From assembly GCA_021773215.1 (NCBI GenBank), contig JAJFKM010000008.1:1-57618 (forward strand): a stretch of DNA of 57,618 nt, in the 5' to 3' direction. Both the position numbers and the translations under genes were made by a program. The notes beneath the pieces are model-generated. The model was given only the letters and a program-made list of their open reading frames with translations, was not told the DNA's origin and did not search any database. The DNA comes from Gammaproteobacteria bacterium. GTDB taxonomy: Bacteria; Pseudomonadota; Gammaproteobacteria; Eutrophobiales; Eutrophobiaceae. This document shows, one piece after another, positions 44,396-55,934 of this stretch; position 1 is the stretch's first letter; every line of letters begins with the position of its first letter.

Positions 44396-45175
44396 TCAGG
44401 AAACCTGCCAGGCTTCGAGAAATTCTTTTAGGTGTGGTTTGGATTCATTATTCAACATGTCACGTACTAGCTGACATTCATTTTCATAGGCGTTTTCAGT
44501 TAAGCGTCCACGGATTAATTCATAGCGCAGGTAGACCAGATAGGTATTTAAGACGTCCGTCTCACAATAGTTGCGGATTTCTTCTATGCCTCCGTTCACG
44601 TAACAATCCCAAACCTTATCGCCACTCATACCCATCTTACCGGGGAAACCAAGTAAGGTTGCGATTTGGTCCAGCGGTGCCTTTGCAATCGGCGAATACC
44701 CCGAAACGACATCCATCAGATCAGTATGACGACTATGGAATCGCGAAAGATAATTGTTCCATTTGAAACTTTGATCGTCTTCACCGTTTTCCCAATATCG
44801 TTGTGCAACAACACCGTGTAACAGTGAACGGTAATGTAAGACTGGCAGGTCGAAACCACTACCATTCCAGGAAACAATCGTGGGTGTATAACGCTCAATA
44901 CCTTCAAAAAATCGTTGAATAATTTCTTTCTCATCAGCATCAACATCACCAAGTGACCAAACGCTGAGTTTGTCATTTGTTTTTAATACTAGTGAGATAG
45001 CAACAATCTTATGTAGATAGTGCCGCAGGAAATCAGACTTACCATCGGTCTCTTGTCGCCGATGACTAAACATCAGCTCAGCCGCATCTTCTTCCTTAAG
45101 CCCTTCAAGGTTATATAATTTCTTGCCAGACTCAATGTCCGGTACGGTTTCAATATCAAAAACGAGTATGTTCAT
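44396..45175 (-). CDS. PolB-like 3'-5' exonuclease (DnaQ-like fold)
   Basis: 259 aa. Metal-binding acidic motifs are FDIETVPD (about 5-12, Exo I), WNGSGFDLPVLHYRS (Exo II) and YCETDVLNTYLVYLR (Exo III with the D in the last motif). It should remove 3' nucleotides from DNA or RNA. It is related to the predicted polB-type exonuclease family; the exact role is unknown. It is 8 bp downstream of cysM on the same strand. Confidence 0.9.
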   Translation of the reverse strand: MNILVFDIETVPDIESGKKLYNLEGLKEEDAAELMFSHRRQETDGKSDFLRHYLHKIVAISLVLKTNDKLSVWSLGDVDADEKEIIQRFFEGIERYTPTIVSWNGSGFDLPVLHYRSLLHGVVAQRYWENGEDDQSFKWNNYLSRFHSRHTDLMDVVSGYSPIAKAPLDQIATLLGFPGKMGMSGDKVWDCYVNGGIEEIRNYCETDVLNTYLVYLRYELIRGRLTENAYENECQLVRDMLNNESKPHLKEFLEAWQVS

Positions 45176-45183
45176 TCTATTTT

Positions 45184-46107
45184 TTAAGATGGGAAAATAT
45201 TAGTGGAGAGATAACGATCACCGCGATCGCATACAACCGAAACTATCACCGCATTCTCTACTTCATCCGAAATTTGTAACGCGGCTGCCATAGCACCACC
45301 GGCAGAGATTCCAGCAAAGATACCTTCTTTTGCACCGAGTTCACGTGTGGTCTCTTCCGCCAAGTCTTGGCCGATATCGATAATGCGATCGACGCGTGGT
45401 GGTTCGTAGATCTTTGGTAGGTATTGTTCTGGCCAACGACGGATGCCGGGAATCTTTGAACCCTCTTTTGGTTGCACACCAATAATTTGTATATCGGGGT
45501 TCATCTCTTTTAAATAGCGCGAAGTACCCATAATTGTACCAGTTGTTCCCATGGAACTAACGAAGTGCGTTATCGTGCCATTGGTATCGCGCCATATTTC
45601 TGGGCCGGTACCCTCATAATGCGAACGTGGATTATCCGGATTGGCAAACTGATCGAGTATTCTGCCTTTGCCTTCTGCTTCCATTGCACGCGAGACATCT
45701 ATGGCTTGTTCCATACTGCCTTCGGCTGGGGTTAATACTATCTCGGCACCAAAGGCCTTCATAACCGCGCGACGCTCAACACTCATATTGTCAGGCATGA
45801 TTAATATCATGCGGTAACCTCGAATTGCTGCTGCCATCGCCAATGCAATACCGGTATTCCCACTGGTCGCTTCTATTAACGTATCGCCGGGATGAATCTC
45901 TCCGCGTTCTTCTGCATGTTTGATCATGCTTAAGGCTGGTCGGTCTTTTACAGATCCCGCAGGATTATTGCCTTCCATCTTACCCAGGATCACATTACTT
46001 GTATCTCCAGGTAAGCGTTGCAGTTTAATCAAGGGTGTATTACCGACAAACGCTTCCATTGTCTGGAAGTCCGGTATTTTATTTTGTTTGTTATTCACTA
46101 AATTCAT
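45184..46107 (-). CDS. cysM: Cysteine synthase B
   Basis: 307-aa PLP enzyme making cysteine from O-acetylserine, with thiosulfate accepted by the B type. The PLP lysine is in NPAGSVKDRPAL (about 49-60), the phosphate-binding loop in TSGNTGIAL, and SMGTTGTIMG follows. Motifs such as RRWPEQYLPKIY support CysM rather than CysK. Its start overlaps the rimI stop by 17 bp. Confidence 0.94.
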   Translation of the reverse strand: MNLVNNKQNKIPDFQTMEAFVGNTPLIKLQRLPGDTSNVILGKMEGNNPAGSVKDRPALSMIKHAEERGEIHPGDTLIEATSGNTGIALAMAAAIRGYRMILIMPDNMSVERRAVMKAFGAEIVLTPAEGSMEQAIDVSRAMEAEGKGRILDQFANPDNPRSHYEGTGPEIWRDTNGTITHFVSSMGTTGTIMGTSRYLKEMNPDIQIIGVQPKEGSKIPGIRRWPEQYLPKIYEPPRVDRIIDIGQDLAEETTRELGAKEGIFAGISAGGAMAAALQISDEVENAVIVSVVCDRGDRYLSTNIFPS

Positions 46108-46582
46108 CGCCTCGCACGACCGTTCTCGCCAATATTAAGGCATCTTCACGTTGCCCCATCTTTGCCGGGTAGTAGTTTCTGCGTACACCAATTTCATCGA
46201 ATCCATTTTCCAGGTAAAGCTTGATCGCTGCAAAATTTGATGGTCTAACTTCGAGAAAGGTCATGTTTGCATAACGTTCAACGGCAATTTCTAATAGATG
46301 AGCTAACAACATTGTACCCAGTCCTGTAGCTTGGTGATCGGGATGAACGCACAAATTTAAAAGATGTGATTCACCAACCGCAACTGACATAACACCATAC
46401 GCAACTAAAGTATCACCGCGTTCTATGACCCAACAACAATATCCCACCTGTAAACAATCATTGAAGATTGTTTTTGTCCATGGATACTCATAGGCCTGTT
46501 TTTCAATCTCCATGACAAAGTCGAGATCTACTTCACGCATCGGTCTGAGGTCTAGTTCATCTTCCTTAATTACAGCACTCAT
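46091..46582 (-). CDS. rimI: Ribosomal-protein-alanine N-acetyltransferase RimI
   Basis: 163-aa GNAT acetyltransferase that acetylates the N-terminus of ribosomal protein S18. Acetyl-CoA loop region HPDHQATGLGTMLLAHLL and FLEVRPSNFAAIKLYLENGFDEIG are typical. It has 4-bp and 17-bp overlaps with the UDG and cysM genes, so the three are one transcription unit. Confidence 0.93.
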   Translation of the reverse strand: MSAVIKEDELDLRPMREVDLDFVMEIEKQAYEYPWTKTIFNDCLQVGYCCWVIERGDTLVAYGVMSVAVGESHLLNLCVHPDHQATGLGTMLLAHLLEIAVERYANMTFLEVRPSNFAAIKLYLENGFDEIGVRRNYYPAKMGQREDALILARTVVRGDEFSE

Positions 46583-47292
46583 ACAATAGCCTTATATGTT
46601 TGCATGGCGAGTTTCAGATCTTCCCAAACTTTTCGTTTTTCACGTGGCGAGCGTAACAGATAGGCCGGATGATAAGTCACTATTACAGGCAGTTCACTAT
46701 CTGGGTATTGATAACGATTACCACGCATCTTTCCAATCGGCGTTTCGAGCTTTAACAGATTCTGTGCCGCAATACGTCCCACAGCTAAAATAATTTTTGG
46801 CTTTATCAAATCGATCTGTTGACGTAGATAAGTTTCACACGCAAGCACTTCTTCTGCTTGTGGGTCACGATTGTTTGGTGGCCTGCACTTTAATATATTA
46901 GCAATAAAGACTTGTTCTCTTGGTAAGCCCATAGCAAGTAACATAGAGTTTAATAATTTTCCTGCACGACCAACAAAGGGTTCCCCTTGACTATCTTCAT
47001 CTGCACCTGGCGCTTCACCAATGACCAACCAGTCTGCATTTGGATTACCCACACCAAAAACAGTTTGTGTTCGTGACTCATGCAACACACATTGCTGACA
47101 TGCTGCCACCTGTTTTGCAAGATTAATTAACGCTTCAGGGAATACTGGAGGTGTTACCTTCACCTCTGTTGCAATACTCTTTGCAGAAACTTGTTCTTCA
47201 ACAACTGTCTCATTTATGGCGACAGAAGAATTTTTATCTAACCAGACTTCAATCCCCATCTCCTTTAGATACTGTCGTTGATAAGACTGCAT
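46579..47292 (-). CDS. Family 4-type uracil-DNA glycosylase
   Basis: 237 aa. The family 4 signature [20 protein letters not shown] (about 110-129) is present with HPAYLLRSP in the second motif, and iron-sulfur ligands in CQQC, CRPPNN and CETYL. It removes uracil from DNA in base-excision repair. The N-terminal 60 residues are less conserved, beginning [13 protein letters not shown] as in proteobacterial members. It starts 3 bp after leuA. Confidence 0.93.
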   Translation of the reverse strand: MQSYQRQYLKEMGIEVWLDKNSSVAINETVVEEQVSAKSIATEVKVTPPVFPEALINLAKQVAACQQCVLHESRTQTVFGVGNPNADWLVIGEAPGADEDSQGEPFVGRAGKLLNSMLLAMGLPREQVFIANILKCRPPNNRDPQAEEVLACETYLRQQIDLIKPKIILAVGRIAAQNLLKLETPIGKMRGNRYQYPDSELPVIVTYHPAYLLRSPREKRKVWEDLKLAMQTYKAIV

Positions 47293-47295
47293 GTT

Positions 47296-48831
47296 TTATA
47301 CTTGCGGGTGAGCGCGTTCGCTTTCACTAAACACTTTGTTTAATGCACTGATATACGCCTTAGCAGAAGCAGTAACAATATCGGTATCCGCACCAAGACC
47401 ATTGACGATCCGACCATCCTTATCAATCCGTACCGTAACTTCACCTTGCGAGTCAGTACCTGTCGTGATGTTATTCACTGAATAGAGTTGTAGATCACAA
47501 CCACTCTCTATCATGCTTTCAATTGCCTTGAAGGTCGCATCAACTGGACCGCCACCTTCGGCACAGGCTCGCTTTTCTTCTCCATTGATAGAAAGAGTAA
47601 TTTCTGCTTTTGGTTTTTCGCCAGTTTCAATACTTGCCTTAATGGATACCAATTTAATCCATTCATCAGCACCTTCCTGAAGCGTGTCACTGACTAAGGC
47701 CTGTAAATCATCATCGAAGATTTCATGTTTTTTATCAGCTAAATCTTTAAACCTCGCAAACGCAGCATTTAAGTCTTCTTCTTTTTCAAACTTAATACCT
47801 AATTCTTCTAAGCGAGAACGAAAGGCGTTACGACCAGAATGTTTACCTAAGACCATGCGATTGGCATTCCAACCGACATCTTCTGCACGCATGATTTCGT
47901 AGGTCTCTCGACTCTTTAAAACACCGTCTTGATGAATGCCAGATTCATGGGCAAACGCATTGGCACCGACTATGGCTTTATTCGGTTGTACAGGAAAACC
48001 CGTAATCGTTGAGACAAGCCGTGAGCAATGCATTATTTGAGTAGTATCAAGCTCGGTATCACAACTAAAGATATCCCGACGTGTACGCACGGTCATCACG
48101 ACTTCTTCAAGTGCCGCATTACCTGCACGTTCACCTAAACCATTGATGGTGCATTCAACCTGTCGTGCACCATTAATAACAGCTGCCAACGAATTACCTA
48201 CCGCTAAACCAAGATCATTATGGCAATGCACTGAAAAGACAGCCTTGTCAGAGTTGGGTATGTTCTCAATTAAATTACCGATCAATTCACCAAAAAACTG
48301 CGGTAAGTTATAACCCACCGTATCCGGAATATTAATCGTCGTGGCACCGGCATCAATTGTTGCCTCGATCACTCGACATAAGAATTCAAATTCTGAGCGC
48401 CCAGCATCTTCCGGCGAAAATTCAACATTATCCGTATAATTTCTTGCACGTTTTACTGCATGTACAGCTTGCTCTACGACCTGATCTGGTTCCATACGTA
48501 ATTTTTCACGCATGTGTATCGGCGATGTTGCAAGAAAGGTATGAATACGTGATGAATTGGCAGGCTTTAATGCCTCCGCTGCACGATCAATGTCCTTATC
48601 CAGAGCTCTGGCTAATCCGCAAACGGTACTTTCTGTCACTAATTCAGCGACGGCCTTAACGGCTTCAAAATCACCCGGACTGGCGATAGGGAAACCTGCT
48701 TCTATAATGTCAACACGCATCTTTTCCAATGCCTTGGCTATACGAAGTTTTTCATCCTTCGTCATTGAGGCGCCAGGACTTTGCTCACCATCACGCAAAG
48801 TTGTGTCAAAAATGATTAATTTGTCCTTCAT
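47296..48831 (-). CDS. leuA: 2-isopropylmalate synthase
   Basis: 511 aa, the first committed step of leucine synthesis. The N-terminal TIM barrel starts [16 protein letters not shown] (about 8-23), with [11 protein letters not shown] and the HxH-type metal site. The C-terminal regulatory LeuA dimer domain (about 385-505) gives leucine feedback control. A leucine-rich leader ORF lies about 120 bp upstream (48952-49044). No leuB, leuC or leuD genes are here. Confidence 0.96.
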   Translation of the reverse strand: MKDKLIIFDTTLRDGEQSPGASMTKDEKLRIAKALEKMRVDIIEAGFPIASPGDFEAVKAVAELVTESTVCGLARALDKDIDRAAEALKPANSSRIHTFLATSPIHMREKLRMEPDQVVEQAVHAVKRARNYTDNVEFSPEDAGRSEFEFLCRVIEATIDAGATTINIPDTVGYNLPQFFGELIGNLIENIPNSDKAVFSVHCHNDLGLAVGNSLAAVINGARQVECTINGLGERAGNAALEEVVMTVRTRRDIFSCDTELDTTQIMHCSRLVSTITGFPVQPNKAIVGANAFAHESGIHQDGVLKSRETYEIMRAEDVGWNANRMVLGKHSGRNAFRSRLEELGIKFEKEEDLNAAFARFKDLADKKHEIFDDDLQALVSDTLQEGADEWIKLVSIKASIETGEKPKAEITLSINGEEKRACAEGGGPVDATFKAIESMIESGCDLQLYSVNNITTGTDSQGEVTVRIDKDGRIVNGLGADTDIVTASAKAYISALNKVFSESERAHPQV

Positions 48832-48951
48832 TACTCTCTAACTCCAAAACTTGTGCCCAGTCTAAGTTGAAAACTGTGCAATTCAAACAGGAAACTTGCG
48901 CTTTTATAAACGCAATACGACAACTGATTTTAGAAAACGGTTATGTGCCCC

Positions 48952-49044
48952 TCAGGGCAGGAGTAATGGCAGGCGTAGCAGTGCAGACTGTGCGTAAGCG
49001 CAGTTAGTGTGTGTGACACTATTTGTTTGATTATTTAAAAACAT
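48952..49044 (-). CDS. Putative leucine leader peptide (attenuator) upstream of leuA
   Basis: 30-codon frame whose last codons read CTG CTA CGC CTG CCA TTA CTC CTG CCC before TGA, giving SALLRLPLLLP at the C-terminus with six Leu in nine residues. It starts at ATG 49044 and ends 120 bp before leuA. Six clustered leucine codons of four kinds just upstream of the leucine gene fit the logic of leu attenuation. Hairpins near the stop (TGCCC-TGAG-GGGCA) could take part. It has no Shine-Dalgarno. Confidence 0.6.
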   Translation of the reverse strand: MFLNNQTNSVTHTNCAYAQSALLRLPLLLP

Positions 49045-49050
49045 CAATGG

Positions 49051-49078
49051 AATATAACGCGATAAATTGTAAATTCAA
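49051..49078 (-). promoter_or_regulatory. Candidate promoter of the leuA leader
   Basis: TTGAAT (49078-49073), 16-bp spacer, TATATT (49056-49051). If used, transcription would start at or very near the leader ATG (49044), making the leader mRNA leaderless. Weak evidence. Confidence 0.3.
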
Positions 49079-49827
49079 GTATTTCCTGCATCTTCTTCAT
49101 TTATCTTTCTCGACTCACGATGTTTACGCAATAAAAACAAGGTTAAGACGGGACCAGATATCGCATACAGTAGGGTTATGACACAAAGCACCAGTGGCGG
49201 TTCCACTGCAACCAGAACAAAAGCCGCGACTATAACGAATACGGCCATGAAAGGGACTTTACCTTTTAGATCAACCTGTTTAAAACTGTGATAGCGAATA
49301 TTACTAACCATGAGAATACCGACAAGAATCGTAATCGGTAGACAAAAGACGATAATGGTCGAACCGTCATTTAAACCAAAATCGCTGCCAAACCAGATTA
49401 TTCCTGCCAAAACAGCCGCAGCGGCTGGACTAGGTAAACCCTGAAAAAATCGTTTATCGATACTGGCGGCTTGTGTATTGAAACGGGCTAGTCTTAATGC
49501 AGCTGACGCCGTGTAGACAAATGAAGCCAACCAGCCCAATTTGCCAATATCCGACAATGCCCATTGATACATAATCAATGCAGGTGCCAAACCAAATGAA
49601 ACCATATCTGACAAACTGTCGTATTCCATACCGAACTCACTAGCCGTATTGGTCATGCGAGCAATACGTCCATCCATACCGTCCAACACCATGGCAACAA
49701 AGATCGCAATTGCCGCCGATTCAAATTGTTCATTTATAGCAGCGACAATAGAATAGAAACCAGCAAATAGCGCCCCTGTCGTAAACAGGTTGGGCAATAA
49801 ATAAATTCCACGTCTATGTTTCGTCAC
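49075..49827 (-). CDS. pssA: CDP-diacylglycerol--serine O-phosphatidyltransferase
   Basis: 250-aa integral membrane CDP-alcohol phosphotransferase (about six to eight membrane segments). The catalytic motif DGRIARMTNTASEFG followed by MEYDSLSD (about 51-73) fits DGx2AR...Gx3Dx3D. It makes phosphatidylserine. It stands 96 bp downstream of the psd homologue and is followed by the leuA leader. Confidence 0.95.
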   Translation of the reverse strand: MTKHRRGIYLLPNLFTTGALFAGFYSIVAAINEQFESAAIAIFVAMVLDGMDGRIARMTNTASEFGMEYDSLSDMVSFGLAPALIMYQWALSDIGKLGWLASFVYTASAALRLARFNTQAASIDKRFFQGLPSPAAAAVLAGIIWFGSDFGLNDGSTIIVFCLPITILVGILMVSNIRYHSFKQVDLKGKVPFMAVFVIVAAFVLVAVEPPLVLCVITLLYAISGPVLTLFLLRKHRESRKINEEDAGNT

Positions 49828-49923
49828 GATGCTCTAATCTCATGTGTGTTATTGGTAAACCGTGATGAAGTGTACCTGCGAAACGTACTTACTTAAAGAA
49901 AGGGATAGAGAACTTGAGTATCT

Positions 49924-50586
49924 TCAGGAATTATTATCATTTTGAATAACACTCGCGACCTCGGAATGTATGATTTGAGCGAGTACTGTTGTGCCTGATT
50001 GAACGTACTGACCCACTTCTACCTGTACTTTTGATTCAATCGGAATAAAGACATCAACAACACCACCAAAATAAAAATAGCCGCAACGCTGTCCCTGCCC
50101 CACGCGTTCACCAGAATGCAGGTACATATGAAATCGACGAACAATATCTCTTAATCTAATGGCTGTTACAACATCGTCTCCTTCATCCGATCTAATATGA
50201 AAATCAAAATGTCGCCGTGATTCATTCTTATCGGGTGCTGAACACCATTGATCAATGACCTTTCCTTCAATCGGGCTGCGAAAAGAATAGATATCATGAG
50301 CACGCATCGTTATCTGCACACGAAGTTTATTATTGTGTAATCGTATCTCTTCAGCTTCTTCAACTAAAGTGACAATGCCATGTACTGGACTAACAATTGC
50401 TAATGGTTGTGAAGGAATGACACGATTCGGATCGCGGAATAAATATGCGGCAACAGATAATATTGCGAGTGAAATAATGAAGGCAACTGGGCCAACCAAA
50501 AATTGTGCAAGAACAGTCAGCCCAAGCAATACAAATAATATTGCCCAGGCTTCACGTGCAATTAATGGGTAACGATTACTGGGCAT
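49924..50586 (-). CDS. psd: Phosphatidylserine decarboxylase-like protein lacking the self-cleaving Ser
   Basis: 220 aa of the short-type Psd family: N-terminal YPLIAREAW and two membrane segments (about 14-50), RDPNRVIPSQP, then SPVHGIV. The C-terminal motif, expected FGS-VD with a Ser that becomes the pyruvoyl group, reads FGGVVDVFIP here (about 184-193), so the processing Ser is Gly. The SPADG-type site also has His for Asp. It may be inactive as a decarboxylase or differently used. It lies between pssA and ilvC. Confidence 0.85.
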   Translation of the reverse strand: MPSNRYPLIAREAWAILFVLLGLTVLAQFLVGPVAFIISLAILSVAAYLFRDPNRVIPSQPLAIVSPVHGIVTLVEEAEEIRLHNNKLRVQITMRAHDIYSFRSPIEGKVIDQWCSAPDKNESRRHFDFHIRSDEGDDVVTAIRLRDIVRRFHMYLHSGERVGQGQRCGYFYFGGVVDVFIPIESKVQVEVGQYVQSGTTVLAQIIHSEVASVIQNDNNS

Positions 50587-50652
50587 AGCGGCTCATAAAA
50601 ATAATGAAACGCGTCATTTCCCAAGTGGCAGCTAATGCTCGACTACAATTGA

Positions 50653-51696
<1,044 letters not shown>

Positions 51697-51705
51697 TTAA
51701 TAATT

Positions 51706-52197
51706 CTAAGATTGTATGGCTTTGTCGCCACGTGATATTCCAGAAACACCTGAACGAACAACTTCAAGAATCATGCTGTCATCCAGTGCTTCTATAAAGG
51801 CATCAAGTTTTTCACCTGTACCTGTCATTTCAATGGTGTAAGTGTTCTCGGTAACATCAATTATCCGGCCACGAAAAATTTCAACCATGCGCTTTGCTTC
51901 ATCACGGTATTCTTTCTGCGCAGTTAGTTTGATCAACATTAGTTCGCGTTCAATATGTCGATATTCATTCAGGTCGACCACCTTAATAACATCAACTAGT
52001 TTATTAAGCTGTTTGCCAATTTGCTCAATGATTTGATCTGATCCAGATGTTACTACTGTCATTCGTGAGACAGTTGGATCCTCTGTCGGTGCAACAGTTA
52101 AAGACTCTATATTATATGCTCGAGCGGAAAACAACCCGGAAACCCGCGATAACGCACCTGCCTCATTTTCCATCAGTAATGAAAGTATATGGCGCAT
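51706..52197 (-). CDS. ilvN: Acetolactate synthase small (regulatory) subunit
   Basis: 163 aa with an N-terminal ACT domain (MRHILSLLMENEAGALSRVSGLF, about 1-75) that binds valine for feedback inhibition, and a C-terminal regulatory domain. Equivalent to IlvH. It starts 2 bp after ilvB and precedes ilvC. Confidence 0.96.
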   Translation of the reverse strand: MRHILSLLMENEAGALSRVSGLFSARAYNIESLTVAPTEDPTVSRMTVVTSGSDQIIEQIGKQLNKLVDVIKVVDLNEYRHIERELMLIKLTAQKEYRDEAKRMVEIFRGRIIDVTENTYTIEMTGTGEKLDAFIEALDDSMILEVVRSGVSGISRGDKAIQS

Positions 52198-52199
52198 GC

Positions 52200-53945
52200 T
52201 TATGCCAACTCCCTGTCTGTGTCTGTTGATAAATGCATTTCATGATGACCCTTTCCTGCGGCTATCATAGGATAAACATTCTCTGTTTGATCCGTAACAA
52301 AATCCATCAACACAGTACGGTCCTTCAGCGCTAGTGCCTCTTTGATTGCATCTTCTACATCACTAGTCTTTTCAATACGCATACCAACATGACCATAACT
52401 CTCAGCCATTTTCACAAAGTCCGGCAAGGCTTCCATATAGGAACTCGAATAGCGGCTGGAATAAAAGAATTCCTGCCATTGACGCACCATACCCATATAG
52501 CGGTTGTTTAAGCTTAAGATTTTTATTGGCGTGCTGTACTGCAAGCAGGTTGATAGTTCCTGAATACACATCACCAGACTTGCTTCACCCGAGATACATG
52601 CAACGGTTTCATCTGGAAACGCTAATTTAACACCCATCGCCGCAGGCAATCCAAAACCCATGGTGCCTAAACCACCCGAGTTTATCCAACGTCGTGGTTT
52701 ATCAAATGGATAAAATTGTGCTGCCCACATCTGATGCTGTCCAACATCGGAAGTAACGTAAGCATCGCCTTTAGTCAGTTCCCATAGCTTCTCAACAACA
52801 TACTGAGGCTTTATGACATCGGTAGCACGGTCGAATTTCAAACAATCGAGCGCTTTCCACTCGTGCATCTGTTTCCACCACTCTTTAAGAGCCTTGGCAT
52901 CAGGTTTGTCTTTTTCGGTTTTAAGAATGCTGATTAAATCCGTCAGGACATGTTTAACATCACCGACGATAGGAACATCAACGGGCACATTCTTGGCAAT
53001 AGACGATGGATCTACATCTATTTGAATTATTTTTGCATACGGACAAAACTTTTCTAAATCACCCGTTACACGATCATCAAATCTGGCGCCTATAGCGATG
53101 AGAACATCACAATGATGCATACCCATATTCGCTTCGTAAGTACCGTGCATGCCAAGCATGCCTACAAACTGTTTATCCGTTGCTGGAAATGCACCTAGCC
53201 CCATCAAGGTATTCGTAATGGGATAACCCAACAGTCGTGAAAACTCTGTGAGCTCTTTGCTAGCTTCACTGAGTATCACACCACCACCTGAATATATCAT
53301 TGGCTTCTCGGCGGACAGAATTAATTTTGCTGCCTTTTTTATCTGCCCAGGATGTCCTTTGACAACGGGTCGATAGGAGCGCAGATCAATGTCTTTCGGG
53401 TAATCGTATTCACACGAATCCGCGGTAACATCTTTAGGGATATCAACAACAACCGGACCAGGACGACCGCTGGAAGCGATGTAAAAAGCTTTTTTTATGG
53501 TTGCGGCTAGATCCTTGACATCCTTAACCAAAAAATTATGTTTTACACAGGGTCGCGTAATACCAATAGCGTCAACTTCCTGGAAGGCATCGTTACCTAT
53601 CATGTGGGTTGAAACCTGACCGGTAAAAACAACCAACGGAATTGAATCCATAAAGGCAGTGGCAATACCAGTAACAGCATTGGTAGCACCGGGACCAGAG
53701 GTTACCAACACGACCCCGGGTTTCCCCGTTGCACGAGCGTATCCGTCAGCAGCATGCGTCGCACCTTGTTCATGGCGTACCAGAATATGTTCTACAGCAT
53801 CTTGCTTATAGAGCTCATCGTAGATATGCAGCACAGCACCACCTGGATACCCAAACAAATGCTTGATACCTTCATCTTTAAGCGCACGACAGAAAATTTC
53901 TGCGCCGCGGAGTATTTCCTTCTTTTTAGCCACTAGCTTTACCAA
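52200..53945 (-). CDS. ilvB: Acetolactate synthase large (catalytic) subunit
   Basis: ThDP enzyme of branched-chain amino-acid synthesis (also ilvI type). 581 aa with the N-terminal FGYPGGAVLHIYDEL region (Glu of the catalytic site in LVRHEQGATH), SGPGATNAVTGIATA, and the ThDP-binding GEASLVMCIQELST. The frame begins with TTG 53945 or GTG 53933; an in-frame stop lies just upstream. Neither start has a strong ribosome-binding site. It is divergent from proS. Confidence 0.95.
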   Translation of the reverse strand: MVKLVAKKKEILRGAEIFCRALKDEGIKHLFGYPGGAVLHIYDELYKQDAVEHILVRHEQGATHAADGYARATGKPGVVLVTSGPGATNAVTGIATAFMDSIPLVVFTGQVSTHMIGNDAFQEVDAIGITRPCVKHNFLVKDVKDLAATIKKAFYIASSGRPGPVVVDIPKDVTADSCEYDYPKDIDLRSYRPVVKGHPGQIKKAAKLILSAEKPMIYSGGGVILSEASKELTEFSRLLGYPITNTLMGLGAFPATDKQFVGMLGMHGTYEANMGMHHCDVLIAIGARFDDRVTGDLEKFCPYAKIIQIDVDPSSIAKNVPVDVPIVGDVKHVLTDLISILKTEKDKPDAKALKEWWKQMHEWKALDCLKFDRATDVIKPQYVVEKLWELTKGDAYVTSDVGQHQMWAAQFYPFDKPRRWINSGGLGTMGFGLPAAMGVKLAFPDETVACISGEASLVMCIQELSTCLQYSTPIKILSLNNRYMGMVRQWQEFFYSSRYSSSYMEALPDFVKMAESYGHVGMRIEKTSDVEDAIKEALALKDRTVLMDFVTDQTENVYPMIAAGKGHHEMHLSTDTDRELA

Positions 53946-54219
53946 ATTACCTGTATATTCATTGCTTCGAAACTGCGGGAAGTTACTGAGATTCCGGGGT
54001 CAGGTCAAGTGATGTCTGACATATTGAGAAGAATAAGCAGAAACAGAGCAAATCAGCCTGAAAACATCGCTAAAAATTGAATCCGTTCTTAGCTACTTAC
54101 CCTGCAGATTAATTCCGTTTATAGTGCCGTGCCTGATAAAATGCATCAGATTAACAACAAGAATATTTAGAATTACACAAAATCTCAAAATCATCTTTTT
54201 TTAAAGTATATACCCGCCT
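53946..54219. other. Divergent promoter region between ilvB and proS
   Basis: 274 bp. No leader peptide rich in Val, Leu or Ile was found on the minus strand, and no clear operator. It must hold promoters for both directions. Confidence 0.5.
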
Positions 54220-55929
54220 ATGAAAACATCACAATTATTAACCGCCACCTTACGTGAAGCCCCTGCAGATGCGGAGGTTATCAGCCACCAATTGATGTTA
54301 CGTGCAGGCATGATTCGACAGTTAGCGGCGGGGATCTATACCTGGCTACCTCTTGGATTACGTGTTTTACGAAAAGTAGAGGCGATTGTTCGGGATGAAA
54401 TGAATCGAGCCGGTGGACAAGAGATACAAATGTCAGCCATTCAGCCAGCTGAATTATGGCAGGAGTCTGGCCGTTGGGAGCAATATGGTCCTGAGCTACT
54501 CCGTATTAATGACCGTCATGAACGAGAATTTTGCTTCGGACCTACACATGAAGAAATCATCACTGATCTAGTACGTCGTGAGATCCGGAGCTATAAACAA
54601 CTCCCTATTAACCTCTATCAGATTCAAACCAAATTTAGAGATGAAATCCGACCGCGCTTTGGCATTATGCGCGCTCGAGAATTCTTGATGAAAGACGCTT
54701 ATTCATTTCATCTTAATGATGAGTCACTGCAAGAAACCTATGAGCAAATGCACGCGACCTATTCGAAAATATTTACTCGCTTAGGCCTAAAATTTCGCGC
54801 AGTCATTGCTGATTCGGGCAATATAGGCGGCAGCAAATCACATGAATTTCATGTTCTCGCCGATTCTGGCGAAGACCAAATTGTATTTTCTGAAAATAGT
54901 GATTATGCCGCTAATCTGGAACAGGCTGAGGCGATCATACCTGAGCAATCACGACCTGAGCCCGACCAAGCTATGGAGACTGTCGATACCCCGGGACAAC
55001 ACTCTATTGAAGAGATCAGTTCATTTTTAAAGGTCGCAGACAAACAATGCTTGAAAACATTAATCGTCAAGTCTGAGGATGAAGGTTTAATCGCCCTCGT
55101 ATTAAGAGGTGATCATGAATTAAATGCGATCAAGGCAGAAAAATTAGCGGGCGTTTTGAGTCCGCTTACATTTGCCGATAACGCAGAAATCAAATCTGTC
55201 ATCGGCTGTGAAGTCGGATCGATTGGCCCTGTGGGATTATCAATACCTCTTTATGTTGATCACAGTGCCGGAAACCTGAGTGACTTTGTCTGTGGTGCTA
55301 ATGCCGATGGCAAACATTTAACCGGCGTGAACTGGGAACGTGACTTACCACTGCCTGCTAGCGTTGATATACGTAATGTCTGTGAAGGTGACATGGCCGT
55401 TGATGGCTCCGGGAAACTGAATTTTGCCCGTGGCATAGAAGTCGGTCACATCTTTCAACTCGGTACAAAGTACAGCGCCAGTATGAAAGCGAGTTGTCTT
55501 GACGAACAAGGCAAAGCAGCAACATTGACTATGGGTTGCTATGGTATTGGCGTGTCACGTGTCGTTGCATCAGCAATAGAACAAAACAATGATGACAAGG
55601 GGATTATCTGGCCTGCTGCGATCGCACCATTCCAGTTAGCGCTGATCCCAATCAATATGCATAAGTCGCAACGATTACGAGAAGCGGTGATGTCTTTCTA
55701 TGAGGAATTACTTGCTGCAGGCATTGATGTGATACTCGATGATCGACGTGAACGTCCTGGCGTAATGTTTGCCGATATGGAATTGATTGGCATCCCGCAT
55801 CGTTTTGTATTCAGCGAAAAGGGACTTGATGCAGGTGAGATCGAATACAAAGCTCGAACTGATAAAGATAATCAAAACATAGTTTTGAATACAGCTACAC
55901 AATTCATCACTGAAAGGCTCGCTCAATAA
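54220..55929 (+). CDS. proS: Prolyl-tRNA synthetase (bacterial type)
   Basis: 569-aa class II synthetase: motif 1 near [23 protein letters not shown], motif 2 [19 protein letters not shown], an editing INS domain (about 225-405), motif 3 [19 protein letters not shown], and the C-terminal anticodon-binding domain. No gaps in the motifs. Convergent with acyP, with only 5 bp between stops. Confidence 0.97.
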   Translation: MKTSQLLTATLREAPADAEVISHQLMLRAGMIRQLAAGIYTWLPLGLRVLRKVEAIVRDEMNRAGGQEIQMSAIQPAELWQESGRWEQYGPELLRINDRHEREFCFGPTHEEIITDLVRREIRSYKQLPINLYQIQTKFRDEIRPRFGIMRAREFLMKDAYSFHLNDESLQETYEQMHATYSKIFTRLGLKFRAVIADSGNIGGSKSHEFHVLADSGEDQIVFSENSDYAANLEQAEAIIPEQSRPEPDQAMETVDTPGQHSIEEISSFLKVADKQCLKTLIVKSEDEGLIALVLRGDHELNAIKAEKLAGVLSPLTFADNAEIKSVIGCEVGSIGPVGLSIPLYVDHSAGNLSDFVCGANADGKHLTGVNWERDLPLPASVDIRNVCEGDMAVDGSGKLNFARGIEVGHIFQLGTKYSASMKASCLDEQGKAATLTMGCYGIGVSRVVASAIEQNNDDKGIIWPAAIAPFQLALIPINMHKSQRLREAVMSFYEELLAAGIDVILDDRRERPGVMFADMELIGIPHRFVFSEKGLDAGEIEYKARTDKDNQNIVLNTATQFITERLAQ

Positions 55930-55934
55930 AATCG

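Noticed and set aside
53946-54219. Branched-chain amino-acid leader upstream of ilvB
   Set aside because: Short minus-strand frames here are very short and not rich in Val, Leu or Ile.
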